From positions 135,680-199,679 of the forward strand of contig NZ_KI914712.1 in the NCBI RefSeq assembly GCF_000520515.1: a stretch of DNA of 64,000 bases, in the 5' to 3' direction. The translations under genes and the position numbers were made by a program. Position 1 is the first letter of the stretch, and each line of letters begins with the position of its first letter. This document shows, in pieces, positions 42,818 to 52,469 of this stretch. This DNA is from Arthrobacter sp. H20 (lineage in GTDB: Bacteria; Actinomycetota; Actinomycetes; Actinomycetales; Micrococcaceae). The notes below the pieces were generated by a model, which saw only the letters and a list, made by a program, of their open reading frames with translations, was not told where the DNA came from and did not search any database.

Positions 42818-44104
42818 ATGGCTATGAGCAAAGCGAAGGGGTCCGCCGCATTATTGGCCGGGGCACTGGCCATCGTCCTGGGTACCGAGGAAATCCCGCT
42901 CCGCCTGCGGGCATGGGACGGTTCGGAGGCCGGCCCGGAGGGTGCACCGGTGATCGAGTTCCGCTCCCGGCGAGCGCTGCGGCGCATGCTCTGGTCCCCC
43001 GGCATGCTGGGCCTGAGCCGGGCCTATGTGGCACGCGATATCGACGTCCCCGGGGATCTCTACGAGAGCTTCACGGCGCTCAGCGCCGTCGGAAAGTTCG
43101 CCGACCTTGAACCCTTCAGCCCGCCGACACTCCGCGAACGGGTCGCCCTGCTGAGCACCGCCGTCCGCCTCGGCGCCATCGGCCGCAACCCTCCGCTGCC
43201 ACCAGAGGAAATCACCATCGACCGCGTGGGCAGGAAACACTCGAAGAAGCGCGACGCCGCCGCCATCTCCCACCACTACGACGTCGGCAACGACTTTTAC
43301 GCGCTCGTCCTCGGTCCGTCCATGGTGTACTCGTGCGCGGTCTGGGACTCCCCTGGCACCGGCCTCGATGCAGCGCAGGAGGCGAAACTCGACCTGGTCT
43401 GCCGGAAACTGGGGCTGCAGCCTGGGATGCGAGTGCTCGATGTGGGGTGTGGTTGGGGCAGCTTCGCGCTGCACGCCGCCCAGCGGCACGGGGCCGACGT
43501 CGTCGGCGTCACCCTCTCCACCGAACAGGCGGAGCGCGCCCGCAAAAGGGTGGCCCACGCCGGGCTTAGCGAGCGGGTGCAGGTTCGGGTGCAGGATTAC
43601 CGCGACGTCAACGACGGCCCGTTCGATGCGATCAGTTCCATCGGCATGTCCGAGCACGTGGGGCGTGACCAGATCGCAGCGTATGCGGGCCGCCTGTTCG
43701 GCCTCCTGCGCCCCGGCGGACGACTTCTTAATCACGCCATCTCCTGGAACGCCGGGGACACCATGCGGCCGGACCCCGATTCGTTCATCCCCAAGTATGT
43801 CTTTCCCGACGGCGAAATGCTCAGCCTCACCGTGATGCTCGGTGCACTGGAATCCGCAAAGTTTGAAGTGCTCGACGTCGAAGCATTGCGGCGACACTAC
43901 GCGCTCACCCTTCGGGCGTGGGTGCAGAACCTTGAGGATCATTGGGAGGAGGCGGTGGGCCTCACCAGCGAGGGCCGCGCCCGGGTGTGGCGCCTGTATA
44001 TGGCGACCAGTGCGCTGGGGTTCGAGAACGGACTGACAGGCGTGAACCAGGTGTTGGTGCAGCGACCCGGCGGGGCGGAGCCTCCGCTGCGGCGGACCAT
44101 CTGA
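42818..44104 (+). CDS. cfa: Cyclopropane-fatty-acyl-phospholipid synthase
   Basis: Methylates unsaturated acyl chains of membrane phospholipids using S-adenosylmethionine. The 428-residue protein has the N-terminal lipid-binding region (SRAYVARDIDVPGDLYES), YDVGNDFYALVLGPSMVYSC, the SAM loop VLDVGCGWGSFALHAAQRHG near residue 207, SIGMSEHVGRDQIAAY and the C-terminal EVLDVEALRRHYALTLRAW. These are the CFA-synthase hallmarks. ATG 42818 follows GGAG. The extended N-terminus of about 130 residues fits the actinobacterial form. Alternatives are methyl-branching enzymes of the same fold (tuberculostearate-type). Confidence 0.9.
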   Translation: MAMSKAKGSAALLAGALAIVLGTEEIPLRLRAWDGSEAGPEGAPVIEFRSRRALRRMLWSPGMLGLSRAYVARDIDVPGDLYESFTALSAVGKFADLEPFSPPTLRERVALLSTAVRLGAIGRNPPLPPEEITIDRVGRKHSKKRDAAAISHHYDVGNDFYALVLGPSMVYSCAVWDSPGTGLDAAQEAKLDLVCRKLGLQPGMRVLDVGCGWGSFALHAAQRHGADVVGVTLSTEQAERARKRVAHAGLSERVQVRVQDYRDVNDGPFDAISSIGMSEHVGRDQIAAYAGRLFGLLRPGGRLLNHAISWNAGDTMRPDPDSFIPKYVFPDGEMLSLTVMLGALESAKFEVLDVEALRRHYALTLRAWVQNLEDHWEEAVGLTSEGRARVWRLYMATSALGFENGLTGVNQVLVQRPGGAEPPLRRTI

Positions 44105-44184
44105 GGACTCGCCCCGTTAAGGGGGGAGCCGTGCCCTAGCATTGAATACCAAAGGCATCCTAGGGTTAGGTGGACTCAGGGCGG

Positions 44185-45627
44185 ATGGATTTCTACGGGG
44201 TCAATTCCCTACGCGAAAATAATGCAGGCTGGTCGTTGCTCCGCGCCCAAAACGCCCCGCTGGCAATAACCTTCTTCATTACGGCCTTCACCGGGCCCAA
44301 TGAGCGTAATCTCGGCCGCCAGCAGCTCGTCGATACCCTGGACGACGTGCTCTTTGGCCTCCGGGACTCATTCGGGGATGACAGCTATCCCCGTACCGCC
44401 GCCGACTACCTTGATGATTGGGCGGCACCCGAACGCGCCTGGTTGCGGAAGTACTACGTCACGGGCCAGGACGAACCGCGCTACGACCTGACGCCAGCAG
44501 CCGAAAGCGCGCTCCGGTGGGTGGAGAGTCTGCAGGGCCGTGACTTCGTCGCCACGCAGTCGCGGCTCACCAGCATCTTCGCCGTCCTCAAACAGCTGGT
44601 CCAGCGCTCCGAAACCGATCCGGATGAGCGGCTTGCCGAGCTGCAACGGCAGCGCGACGACATCGACGCCGAGATGCAGCGCATCAGGGACGGTCATATT
44701 GCGGTGATGAGTGCTCCCGAAGCACTGGACCACTTCCAGCAACTCACCGCGCTGGCACGGGACTTGCTCGCGGATTTCCGCGAAGTCGAACAGAACTTCC
44801 GCAAACTCGACCGTCAGGTGCGCGAACAGATCGCCACGTGGGACGGCACCCAGGGCGAACTGCTGGCCTCCATCTTCGCCAATCAGCAGGACATCAGCAG
44901 CTCCCTGCAGGGACGAACCTTCCAGGGCTTCTGGGACTATCTCATGTCGCCCCGGCTCCGCACGGAACTCAGTGATCTGCTGGAACGCGCCACCCAGATC
45001 GACGCTCTCGCGAAGCTCGACAATATTCATGCGGTCGCCAACCTGCATCAGGACTGGCTCCCCGCGGTCGAGCAGACTCAGACGACCGTCCGCCAGCTGT
45101 CCCAGCAGATGCGTCGCCTACTGGATGACAAAGTATTCCTGGAGAACAAACGCATCATGCAGCTCATTCGCAGCATCGAATCCGGTGCCCTGGAGACCCG
45201 CGGGCGACCCGCGCCGGGCACCTTCATGTACCTCCCCGCCCCGGCCGTGGAGGTGGCGCTTCCCTTCGAACGCCCCCTCTACGAGCCGAGCCGGCGAGTG
45301 CTGGTCGACGACGCCATCGTGACCGCCGACGACTCCGACCTGGACGCCGCCGCCCTGTTCAGCCAGTTCCATGTGGACTCGGCGCGGCTCGTATCGCAGA
45401 TTGATGCTGTGCTGGCCGACACCGATCAAGCCAGCCTGGCGGACATCACCACCAGCTACCCGCTCTCTCAGGGGTTGGCCGAAATTGTTGCCTACTACCA
45501 GTTGGCCACTGAATCCCAGTGGGCCACCATCAACCCGGATTCCACCGATCAGCTCTTCTGGACACTTCCCGATGGAAGCATCAGGGAAGCCACCATCGAC
45601 CAGATCATTTTTGTGAGGCCCACATGA
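44185..45627 (+). CDS. jetA: Wadjet defence protein JetA (DUF3375)
   Basis: The kleisin-like subunit (MukF-related) of the Wadjet plasmid-restriction complex. The 480-residue protein starts MDFYGVNSLRENNAGWSLLR, with AQNAPLAITFFITAFTG and GRQQLVDTLDDVLFGLRDSF as the N-terminal winged-helix region. Charged helical stretches (LAELQRQRDDIDAEMQRIRD, FREVEQNFRKLDRQVREQI) and the C-terminal ATIDQIIFVRP end follow. These match DUF3375. ATG 44185 is chosen; GTG 44170 is an alternative. The stop overlaps jetB as ATGA. Confidence 0.92.
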   Translation: MDFYGVNSLRENNAGWSLLRAQNAPLAITFFITAFTGPNERNLGRQQLVDTLDDVLFGLRDSFGDDSYPRTAADYLDDWAAPERAWLRKYYVTGQDEPRYDLTPAAESALRWVESLQGRDFVATQSRLTSIFAVLKQLVQRSETDPDERLAELQRQRDDIDAEMQRIRDGHIAVMSAPEALDHFQQLTALARDLLADFREVEQNFRKLDRQVREQIATWDGTQGELLASIFANQQDISSSLQGRTFQGFWDYLMSPRLRTELSDLLERATQIDALAKLDNIHAVANLHQDWLPAVEQTQTTVRQLSQQMRRLLDDKVFLENKRIMQLIRSIESGALETRGRPAPGTFMYLPAPAVEVALPFERPLYEPSRRVLVDDAIVTADDSDLDAAALFSQFHVDSARLVSQIDAVLADTDQASLADITTSYPLSQGLAEIVAYYQLATESQWATINPDSTDQLFWTLPDGSIREATIDQIIFVRPT

Positions 45628-46265
45628 CCCTTGAAACGGACACCACCACGCCGCAGGAACTTCCCGGGGTGATTACCCGGCTCTTCAAAGGGGTGGTGTA
45701 CGCGGAATCCGATGAGAAAACCTGGCAGGCGTTGCTTGAGCTCACCTCGCAGGTGAGGGATTACGTTGCTGTCCTCGGCCTGGACCTCATCCTCGACGAA
45801 CCGGAAGGATACGCCTTCCTGCGCTCCCGGGAAGACCCGGAGAGCACCCTTCCACGGCTGATCCCCCGCCGCCAACTCACCTTCAACGTCAGTTTGCTGC
45901 TGGCCCTCCTGCGGGGCCGGATGCTCGAATTTGATACCAACAGCAGCGAGATCCGGCTGATCATGACGGAACAGGACATCGCCGATCTGGTGTCGGTCTT
46001 CCTTGCCGAATCGAGCAATGAGGCCCGGGTGCTCGACCGGCTCGGCTCGGACATCAAAAAGGTGGTGGAGTTGGGTTTCCTCCGCAAAATGCGCGGGCAA
46101 CCCGGAACCTATGAGGTAGCGCGGATCCTCAAGGCGTTTGTTGACGCGCAGTGGCTCGAAGAGTTCGATGCTCGGTTGGCCGACTACCGGGCGTCCCTGG
46201 CTGGGTCGGGCAGCAAGGAAAGCGGCGGCAAAGACGTCGGGGAGGTCGCGGGAGATGACAACTAA
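45624..46265 (+). CDS. jetB: Wadjet defence protein JetB (DUF4194)
   Basis: MukE-like winged-helix subunit of 213 residues that binds the kleisin JetA. Visible: GVITRLFKGVVYAESDEKTW, DYVAVLGLDLILDEPEGYAF, RRQLTFNVSLLLALLRGRML and a helical tail ending in a Gly/Ser/Lys-rich segment. DUF4194 is assigned from this pattern and the gene order. ATG overlaps the jetA stop; the last 11 bp overlap jetC. Confidence 0.92.
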   Translation: MTLETDTTTPQELPGVITRLFKGVVYAESDEKTWQALLELTSQVRDYVAVLGLDLILDEPEGYAFLRSREDPESTLPRLIPRRQLTFNVSLLLALLRGRMLEFDTNSSEIRLIMTEQDIADLVSVFLAESSNEARVLDRLGSDIKKVVELGFLRKMRGQPGTYEVARILKAFVDAQWLEEFDARLADYRASLAGSGSKESGGKDVGEVAGDDN

Positions 46266-49200
46266 CCAACAGGACAGCCTGTTCAGCCTTGATGAACCGT
46301 TGGAGGACGGCGCAATCCCCCCGGGGTTCCGCCTGCACCGACTCGAACTGCTGAACTGGGGAACCTTCCACCAGGGTGTGAGGACGTTCAGGCTCGACGG
46401 CGCCAACAGCCTGCTGACCGGCGATATTGGCTCGGGCAAGTCGACAGTGGTGGATGCCATCACCACCCTGCTGCTCCCGGCCAACCGGATTGATTACAAC
46501 AAGGCCGCCGGTGCGCAGAAAAAGGAACGCACCCTGATGTCCTACGTGCGGGGCTTCCACAAGAGCACACGCAGCGCCGGCGGCGAATACTCCAAGCCTG
46601 TTGCCCTGCGCAGCACCGGCACGCTGACCGTGGTCCTCGGGATCTTCCACAACGAACAGCTGGGCAAGTCGGTGAGCCTCGCGATCACGCTGTGGGCCAC
46701 GCAGGAGGCAGGGCAACCCAACCGTTTCTACTCCCTGTCCGAACACGCCCAGACCATTGCTCAGGACTTCGCCAATTTCGGCCAGGAACCCGCCAAACTG
46801 AAGAAACAGCTGCGGGCCGCTGGCGCCGTCGTGCACGATGCGTTTGATCCTTACGCCGCCGCCTTCAAACGGCAGTTTGGCATCACCGGGAACCAGGCCA
46901 TGGAGCTGTTCCACCGGACCGTGTCCATGAAGCAGGTGGAAAATATCACCTCCTTTGTCCGCACCAACATGTTGGAAGAGGACGACGCCGCCACCCGGAT
47001 CGGCACCCTGATCCACCATTTCGATGACCTCAAGAAGGCCCACGACGCCGTCGTCCGCGCCAAGGATCAGATCACCCTCCTCGAACCGATCCGCGACGGA
47101 TCCGCACTGCACGCCAGGCTGAGCCACGAGCACGAACTGTCACGCGCGCAGCGGGACCAGCTGCATCCCTGGTTCACCGACCGGAAGCTCCAGCTCAGCC
47201 TTGAGCATCATGAGGAGCTGCGCAGCACCGGGCTTCGCCTGAACGAGGACGCCGCCATAACCGCAGCGGACCTCGCCGACGCTAGGCATCAGGTGGGAGC
47301 GGTACAGGAAGACATCCGTTCGAACGGCGGCGGCCGGCTCGCGGCGATCGACGCCGACGTCTCCCGCCTGGGCTCGGAGCTGTCCCGCCAGCGGTCCCGC
47401 TTCGACGGCTATTCCACGGCCGCAGCAGACCTGGGTTTGCAGGCCCCGGAGGATCGCGTGCTGTTTGACCGCAACCGGGGCCGGTTGCCCGAGGTGGAGG
47501 CTGAGCTTCGCTCGCGATCCGCCGAACTGCAGGAGTCGGTGACCGGGCTGACCATCACTCGGACAGAACTCGACGGGCGGCTGCACGCTATTGACGCCGA
47601 ACTCGCCAGTCTGCAGGCCCGCGTCGACTTGCTGCCCGGCTACCAGGTGGAGCTGCGGCGCCGTCTCTGCGAGGGAACGGGAATCCCCGAATCGGTGCTG
47701 CCCTATGCGGGCGAGCTGTTGCGGGTACGCGACGGCGAGAGTGTGTGGGAAGGCGCCGCGGAACGCACCCTGCGGGGTTTCGCACTGTCGCTGCTGGTAC
47801 CGGAGAAACACTATGCGGCGGTCAGCAGCTGGGTGGACGGAAACAACCTGAAAGGACGCCTGGTCTACCGGCGGGTGGGAGACCGATATTCCCCGCGACC
47901 GGCCGAACCAGGAACCCTGGCCTCGAAGGTCTCGGTCAAACAGGCGACACCGTTCAAAGACTTCCTCCTTGATGAGCTGAGCGGCCGGTTCGACTATTTC
48001 TGCTGTGAGTCAATCGAGGACTTCCGCCGGCGCCCCCGAGCCCTGACCATGAGTGGCCAGCTCAAGGGTGGAGGCGGGCGCCACGAGAAGGACGATCGGA
48101 AAGACCTCGCGGACCGGCGCAACTTTGTCCTCGGCTGGGACAATCACGACAAGATCGCCCAGATCCGGGCGGAGCGGGACGAGCTGGCGGGTGATCGCTC
48201 CGGGGCTGATGCACGACTGACCAAAGTGTCCCAAGCGTTGGGCGCGCTCGGCCGGAAGCATCAGTATCTGGGCACCATCAGTTCCATCGCCGAGTTCGGC
48301 GAAATCGGTTGGCAGGAGACCGCCCAGAAGATCGAGGGGCTGAAAGCGGAACGTTCACGCCTCGAATCCGCGAGCGATGTGCTCCAGCAATTAGCCGTCC
48401 ACGAATCCGAACTCAAAGTCCAGGTGGGACGGCTCGAGGAGAAGGCGGGCAGGATTCAGCAGCGCCTGGGCGCCAACGAGAATGCGGCACGCGACATCGC
48501 CGAAGCGGTCGAGGACTGCCGCATGGTCCTGGCGGACACCCCGCTGACCGACGACGACGACGTCCTCGCCGCCGTCGGGGTGTTGGCCGCCGAGGCGTTG
48601 GGGAGCGCGACCCTGACCTACAAAAACACTGCCAGCGTGGAGTCGACGGTCCGGAACAAGCTGACGGGCGCCATCGACGCGTTGACCAAGCGGATCGCCA
48701 CCGCTGCCGAGTCAACGGTGCGCAGGATGGCCGACTTCCGCAACAAGTACCCGAACGAGACCACCGAGTTCGATGCTGCCCTCGAATCGGCTGGAGACTT
48801 TAACCGGATGCTGGACGGCTTGGTGAGCAATGACCTGCCCCGGTTCCAGACCCATTTCAAAGAGTCGTTGAACCAGAACACCATTCACGAGGTGGTGGCG
48901 TTCAACGCTTTCCTGGACAGCCGCCGGCAGGACATCGTTCACCGCATCAAGGAGATCAACGTGTCGCTGGCCGGGATTCCCTACAATCCCGGGCGGCACA
49001 TCCAACTGGAGCACCAGCCGACCACGGATCTCGACGTGCGGCAGTTCAGCATTGACCTGCGCGCGTGTTCGGAGGGAAGTCTGAACGATCAGGATCAGTA
49101 CTCCGAGCAGAAGTTCCTGCAGGTGGAACGGCTCATCGAGCGGTTCCGGGGGCGTGAGGGGTACACCGCGCTCGATGAGAAGTGGACCTGGAAGGTGACC

Positions 49201-49647
49201 GATGTCCGCAACTGGTTCACCTTCTCGGCGTCGGAAAAGTGGACCGAAACCGGTGAGGAGTACGAGCATTTCACCGACTCCGGTGGTAAATCTGGTGGCC
49301 AAAAGGAGAAGCTGGCGTACACCATCCTTGCCGCGGCCCTGGCCTTCCAATTCGGGCTCGGGTCCGCGGGCAAGACCAGCGGGAAAGCCGCCGGGCGCAG
49401 CTTCCGATTTGTTGTGATCGACGAGGCGTTCGGCCGCGGATCGGATGAGTCGGCTCGCTACGGCTTGGAGCTTTTCCAGCGGATGAAGCTGCAACTGCTG
49501 ATCGTCACGCCCCTGCAAAAGATCCACGTGATTGAACCCTTTGTCTCCCATGTGGGGTTTGTGGCCAACTCCAACGGCGATGATTCCCAGCTCCGCAACA
49601 TGACCATCCAGGAATACCGGGATGAGCGGGCTTCACGTGCCGGCTGA
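46255..49647 (+). CDS. jetC: Wadjet defence protein JetC (SMC/MukB-like ATPase)
   Basis: Motor of the complex, 1130 residues. Walker A GDIGSGKST at residues 56-64, long coiled-coil arms with a central hinge (about residues 470-620, where Cys-containing and charged segments break the heptads), the signature SGGQKEKLAYTILA near 1009-1020 and Walker B FVVIDEAFGRGSDESARYGL near 1052. It is thought to extrude DNA loops and present small circular DNA to JetD. ATG 46255 follows CGGGAG and overlaps jetB; the end overlaps jetD by 26 bp. Confidence 0.95.
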   Translation: MTTNQQDSLFSLDEPLEDGAIPPGFRLHRLELLNWGTFHQGVRTFRLDGANSLLTGDIGSGKSTVVDAITTLLLPANRIDYNKAAGAQKKERTLMSYVRGFHKSTRSAGGEYSKPVALRSTGTLTVVLGIFHNEQLGKSVSLAITLWATQEAGQPNRFYSLSEHAQTIAQDFANFGQEPAKLKKQLRAAGAVVHDAFDPYAAAFKRQFGITGNQAMELFHRTVSMKQVENITSFVRTNMLEEDDAATRIGTLIHHFDDLKKAHDAVVRAKDQITLLEPIRDGSALHARLSHEHELSRAQRDQLHPWFTDRKLQLSLEHHEELRSTGLRLNEDAAITAADLADARHQVGAVQEDIRSNGGGRLAAIDADVSRLGSELSRQRSRFDGYSTAAADLGLQAPEDRVLFDRNRGRLPEVEAELRSRSAELQESVTGLTITRTELDGRLHAIDAELASLQARVDLLPGYQVELRRRLCEGTGIPESVLPYAGELLRVRDGESVWEGAAERTLRGFALSLLVPEKHYAAVSSWVDGNNLKGRLVYRRVGDRYSPRPAEPGTLASKVSVKQATPFKDFLLDELSGRFDYFCCESIEDFRRRPRALTMSGQLKGGGGRHEKDDRKDLADRRNFVLGWDNHDKIAQIRAERDELAGDRSGADARLTKVSQALGALGRKHQYLGTISSIAEFGEIGWQETAQKIEGLKAERSRLESASDVLQQLAVHESELKVQVGRLEEKAGRIQQRLGANENAARDIAEAVEDCRMVLADTPLTDDDDVLAAVGVLAAEALGSATLTYKNTASVESTVRNKLTGAIDALTKRIATAAESTVRRMADFRNKYPNETTEFDAALESAGDFNRMLDGLVSNDLPRFQTHFKESLNQNTIHEVVAFNAFLDSRRQDIVHRIKEINVSLAGIPYNPGRHIQLEHQPTTDLDVRQFSIDLRACSEGSLNDQDQYSEQKFLQVERLIERFRGREGYTALDEKWTWKVTDVRNWFTFSASEKWTETGEEYEHFTDSGGKSGGQKEKLAYTILAAALAFQFGLGSAGKTSGKAAGRSFRFVVIDEAFGRGSDESARYGLELFQRMKLQLLIVTPLQKIHVIEPFVSHVGFVANSNGDDSQLRNMTIQEYRDERASRAG

Positions 49648-50914
49648 TTCCCGGTGGACTTCTCTGGCTGAGTTGCGCGCGCAGTCTGTTAAAGCGTGGG
49701 GTCGGGGCACCCTCCTGCGTGAACTGCTGGACCCCTCGGGCGCCTACCCTCGCCGTCGTTCGCTGAAAAAACCAACCGCTACTCAGTTGCGCGACAGCTA
49801 TCCTGCGGTGCGCACCTGGTCAGGGGAGTTGTTCGAAGCCGTCAGTGAGTTCACTCTGGAAACGGCTGACATTGGCCGAACCACCATCGGAACAAACAGT
49901 ATTCCGGCCGCTGCGGTGTTTGCCCGGGTGGAAGACGAAATCGCTTTTGCTGGCAAAACCCGGGACTCCCTTCGTGCCCTGGCAGTAGCCGGAAATCTTG
50001 CGGCAATTGACCCTGCCCTGCACGCCTGGGCAGCAAAGCGTCCACTGGAGCTACTGCGATTGGGCGACTCGGCGTTGCTCGCCGCCAGGGCCGCCGTGTG
50101 GCTTTCGACTAATCCAAACCCTGGAATCTTTGTCCGGCAGATGAACCTGCCCGGGATCCACACGAAGTTTGTCGAGAGCCACCGGCAGGCGGTGGACGAG
50201 ATGGTTGTCGCCCTGCGGGCTCGGGAGCCGATCGAGGGTCCCACTCCTTCCCCGCTGTCGACGGCCGGCGAGGACGATGCGCTGATCTTGCCTGAGGCCG
50301 TAGCCCCCACTGAAGCACTCGGGGCTTTTTCGCCGCGTACCCCGGCAGCGCGTTTCGCCCGGCGTTATGGATTTATTCATCCGCCCGAGCTGGTCCGCTT
50401 TCGACTGCTCGACGATCCGCTGCCGCATCTGGGCGCGCTGGGTAACGCCCGCGACATCACAGTAACGGCCGAGGTTTTCCGGACGCTGAGCTTGCCGGTG
50501 AGCACAGTCATTATCACCGAGAATCTGGTGAACTTCCTGTCCCTCCCGCATCGGCGCGCAAGCATGGCGCTTTTCGGCGCGGGCTACGGCTTTTCGGCGG
50601 TCCGCGACGCCGCGTGGTTACAGGATTGCGACGTCCTTTACTGGGGGGATATCGATACCCATGGTTTCCGCATCCTGGATTCATTGCGCTCAGTGCATCC
50701 TCACGTCTCCAGCATCCTGATGGATGAGTCGACCTTGCTGGCGCATCGCGCTGAGTGGGTCACCGAATCTTCGCAGGCGCAATCTGAACCGGTTCGGCTG
50801 AACCCTTCTGAATCGGCCCTGTACCGTGCGCTACGGGACAACGTGCATGGCTCTGCTGTGCGGTTGGAACAAGAGGTGATCCGCTGGGACTGGGTTACGG
50901 ATCGGTTGCCCTAA
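49622..50914 (+). CDS. jetD: Wadjet defence nuclease JetD (DUF3322-DUF2220, Toprim)
   Basis: The DNA-cleaving subunit, 430 residues. The N-terminal DUF3322 region starts WTSLAELRAQSVKAWGRGTL. The C-terminal Toprim domain has the catalytic Glu in STVIITENLVNFLSL (about residue 296) and the metal-binding DxD in YWGDIDTHGFRIL (about 342). These are the residues needed for plasmid cutting, so the nuclease looks active. Its start lies inside jetC, which ensures coordinate expression. Confidence 0.93.
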   Translation: MSGLHVPADSRWTSLAELRAQSVKAWGRGTLLRELLDPSGAYPRRRSLKKPTATQLRDSYPAVRTWSGELFEAVSEFTLETADIGRTTIGTNSIPAAAVFARVEDEIAFAGKTRDSLRALAVAGNLAAIDPALHAWAAKRPLELLRLGDSALLAARAAVWLSTNPNPGIFVRQMNLPGIHTKFVESHRQAVDEMVVALRAREPIEGPTPSPLSTAGEDDALILPEAVAPTEALGAFSPRTPAARFARRYGFIHPPELVRFRLLDDPLPHLGALGNARDITVTAEVFRTLSLPVSTVIITENLVNFLSLPHRRASMALFGAGYGFSAVRDAAWLQDCDVLYWGDIDTHGFRILDSLRSVHPHVSSILMDESTLLAHRAEWVTESSQAQSEPVRLNPSESALYRALRDNVHGSAVRLEQEVIRWDWVTDRLP

Positions 50915-51001
50915 TGTCTGTTGGTGTTCCTCAGCCTCGCCGGGTAGTGGGAGTCGCGCGAGTAAGGTGAACCAGGTCACCACAACCCGCGAAAGGCAGC
51001 A

Positions 51002-52246
51002 ATGACGCTTGCGACAGTTTTGAGGAACGGCCATGTGTTCGACGGCGAACGCTTCCTCCCAGGGCCCACCGACGTCGTCATCCGCGACGGGATGATCGAA
51101 GCAGTGGGCCGCGACGCCGGGCTGGCGGAGGCGTACGCAGATGCCACGGTGGTCGATTGTGCTGATCGCACGGTCCTACCCGGGATCATCGACCTGCACG
51201 TCCACGTGATGACCTCTACCCCCGGCTCCATCCAGGCAATGGTCGAGCCCTACTCTCTACAGTTCTACGAATCCGCGCGGAACCTTGAGGCCACCCTGCG
51301 CGCTGGCGTCACCACCGTGCGCGACGCCGGCGGCGCCGATCTGGGTGCCAAGCAGGCGGTCGAGACCGGGATCGTCAAAGGTCCACGGCTCCGCATCGCG
51401 GTCAGCATCATGTCCCAGACCGGCGGACACGGCGATCTGTGGCACCCCTCAGGACTGGACTCCCCCGACTTTGGGCCTCATCCCGGCCGCCCCAGCGGAA
51501 TCGCCGACGGCGTCGACGAAGTCCGCAAAGTCACCCGCACGCTCCTGCGGGCCGGCGCCGACCAGATCAAAATCTGTTCCACCGGCGGTGTCCTGTCGCC
51601 GACCACCGACCCTAAGCACTCCCAGTTCACCCCTGCGGAGATCGCCGTCGTCGTCGAGGAAGCCGAGATGCAGGGCAAGTACGTCATGGCCCACGCGCAG
51701 GGCACCGCCGGGATCATCAACGCGCTGCGGGCCGGCGTGCGGACCATCGAGCACGGCATTTATCTCACCGACGAGGCAATCCAGCTGTTCCTCGACACTG
51801 AGGCCTACCTCGTGCCCACCCTGTCTGCCCCACTGGCCGTGATCCGCAAGGGCGAATCCGGGACCAGCGGCCTGTCGCAGCAGGTCGTCGACAAGGCCCA
51901 ACGGGTCGCGGAGGACCACCGCCAGTCGGTCGCCCGGGCCATCGCCGCCGGGGTCAAGATCGGCATGGGCACCGACGCCGGAGTCGGCGCACACGGCGAC
52001 AATCTTGAAGAGCTCACACTGATGGCCGATGCCGGCATGACCCTCGAGCAGGTCCTGGCCGCTTCCAGCTCGGTGCCGGGCGAGCTGATCGCGCCGGTCG
52101 GCTCGGTGGGTCGGTTGGCAGAGCAGCAGCTGGCCGACGTCGTCGTGCTCACCGGCCAGCTCGAATCAGTGGAGCAGTTGCCTCACCTGCGGTCCATGAT
52201 CGGACAGGTATACCAGGGCGGCGTGCTGCAGTTCCCGACTGTGTGA
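51002..52246 (+). CDS. Amidohydrolase (imidazolonepropionase/prolidase-like)
   Basis: Metal-dependent hydrolase of 414 residues: GIIDLHVHVMTSTPG with the HxH pair, DQIKICSTGGVLSP with the bridging Lys, VMAHAQGTAGIINALRAGVR with metal His, TIEHGIYL and the catalytic Asp in GMGTDAGVGAHG. All metal and catalytic positions of the superfamily are retained. The closest groups hydrolyse amino-acid amides or dipeptides (Xaa-Pro/imidazolone). ATG 51002 follows GAAAGG. It lies just downstream of jetD with 87 bp between and is not a known Wadjet component. Confidence 0.87.
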   Translation: MTLATVLRNGHVFDGERFLPGPTDVVIRDGMIEAVGRDAGLAEAYADATVVDCADRTVLPGIIDLHVHVMTSTPGSIQAMVEPYSLQFYESARNLEATLRAGVTTVRDAGGADLGAKQAVETGIVKGPRLRIAVSIMSQTGGHGDLWHPSGLDSPDFGPHPGRPSGIADGVDEVRKVTRTLLRAGADQIKICSTGGVLSPTTDPKHSQFTPAEIAVVVEEAEMQGKYVMAHAQGTAGIINALRAGVRTIEHGIYLTDEAIQLFLDTEAYLVPTLSAPLAVIRKGESGTSGLSQQVVDKAQRVAEDHRQSVARAIAAGVKIGMGTDAGVGAHGDNLEELTLMADAGMTLEQVLAASSSVPGELIAPVGSVGRLAEQQLADVVVLTGQLESVEQLPHLRSMIGQVYQGGVLQFPTV

Positions 52247-52389
52247 TTGTTGACTGGTTGCGCCGCCGTTGGGTGCTGCCCAAGCAGGTCGGGCATTCGC
52301 TAGCTGATCGGCAAGGAACTGGATGGCGTGGCTGTGGCCGCTCGACGGCTGGACCCTGTCTATGGCCCTAGCCGGGGATCCGATCTTAT

Positions 52390-52405
52390 TCGAATGTTTG
52401 TTCGA
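52390..52405. promoter_or_regulatory. LexA (SOS) box upstream of the DUF222/HNH gene
   Basis: TCGAATGTTTGTTCGA matches the actinobacterial/Gram-positive LexA consensus TCGAAC-N4-GTTCGA at 11 of 12 fixed bases (T for C at the sixth). It lies 65 bp before the ATG. 13E12-type genes in mycobacteria are known to carry SOS boxes, which supports the reading. Confidence 0.65.
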
Positions 52406-52469
52406 GAGGTTTGTCCACATAGGTTCACGAGATCTCTGGAATATCGGAGCCGTTTGGGACAATAGAGGT

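Noticed and set aside
42851-43942. Minus-strand frame of 363 codons
   Set aside because: Fully antisense to the cyclopropane fatty acid synthase gene, with no domain.
44112-44124. CCCC-GTTAA-GGGG stem after cfa as terminator
   Set aside because: Only four base pairs and no T-run; too weak to call.
46129-47133. Minus-strand frame of 334 codons
   Set aside because: Antisense to jetB and jetC, which are both clearly real.
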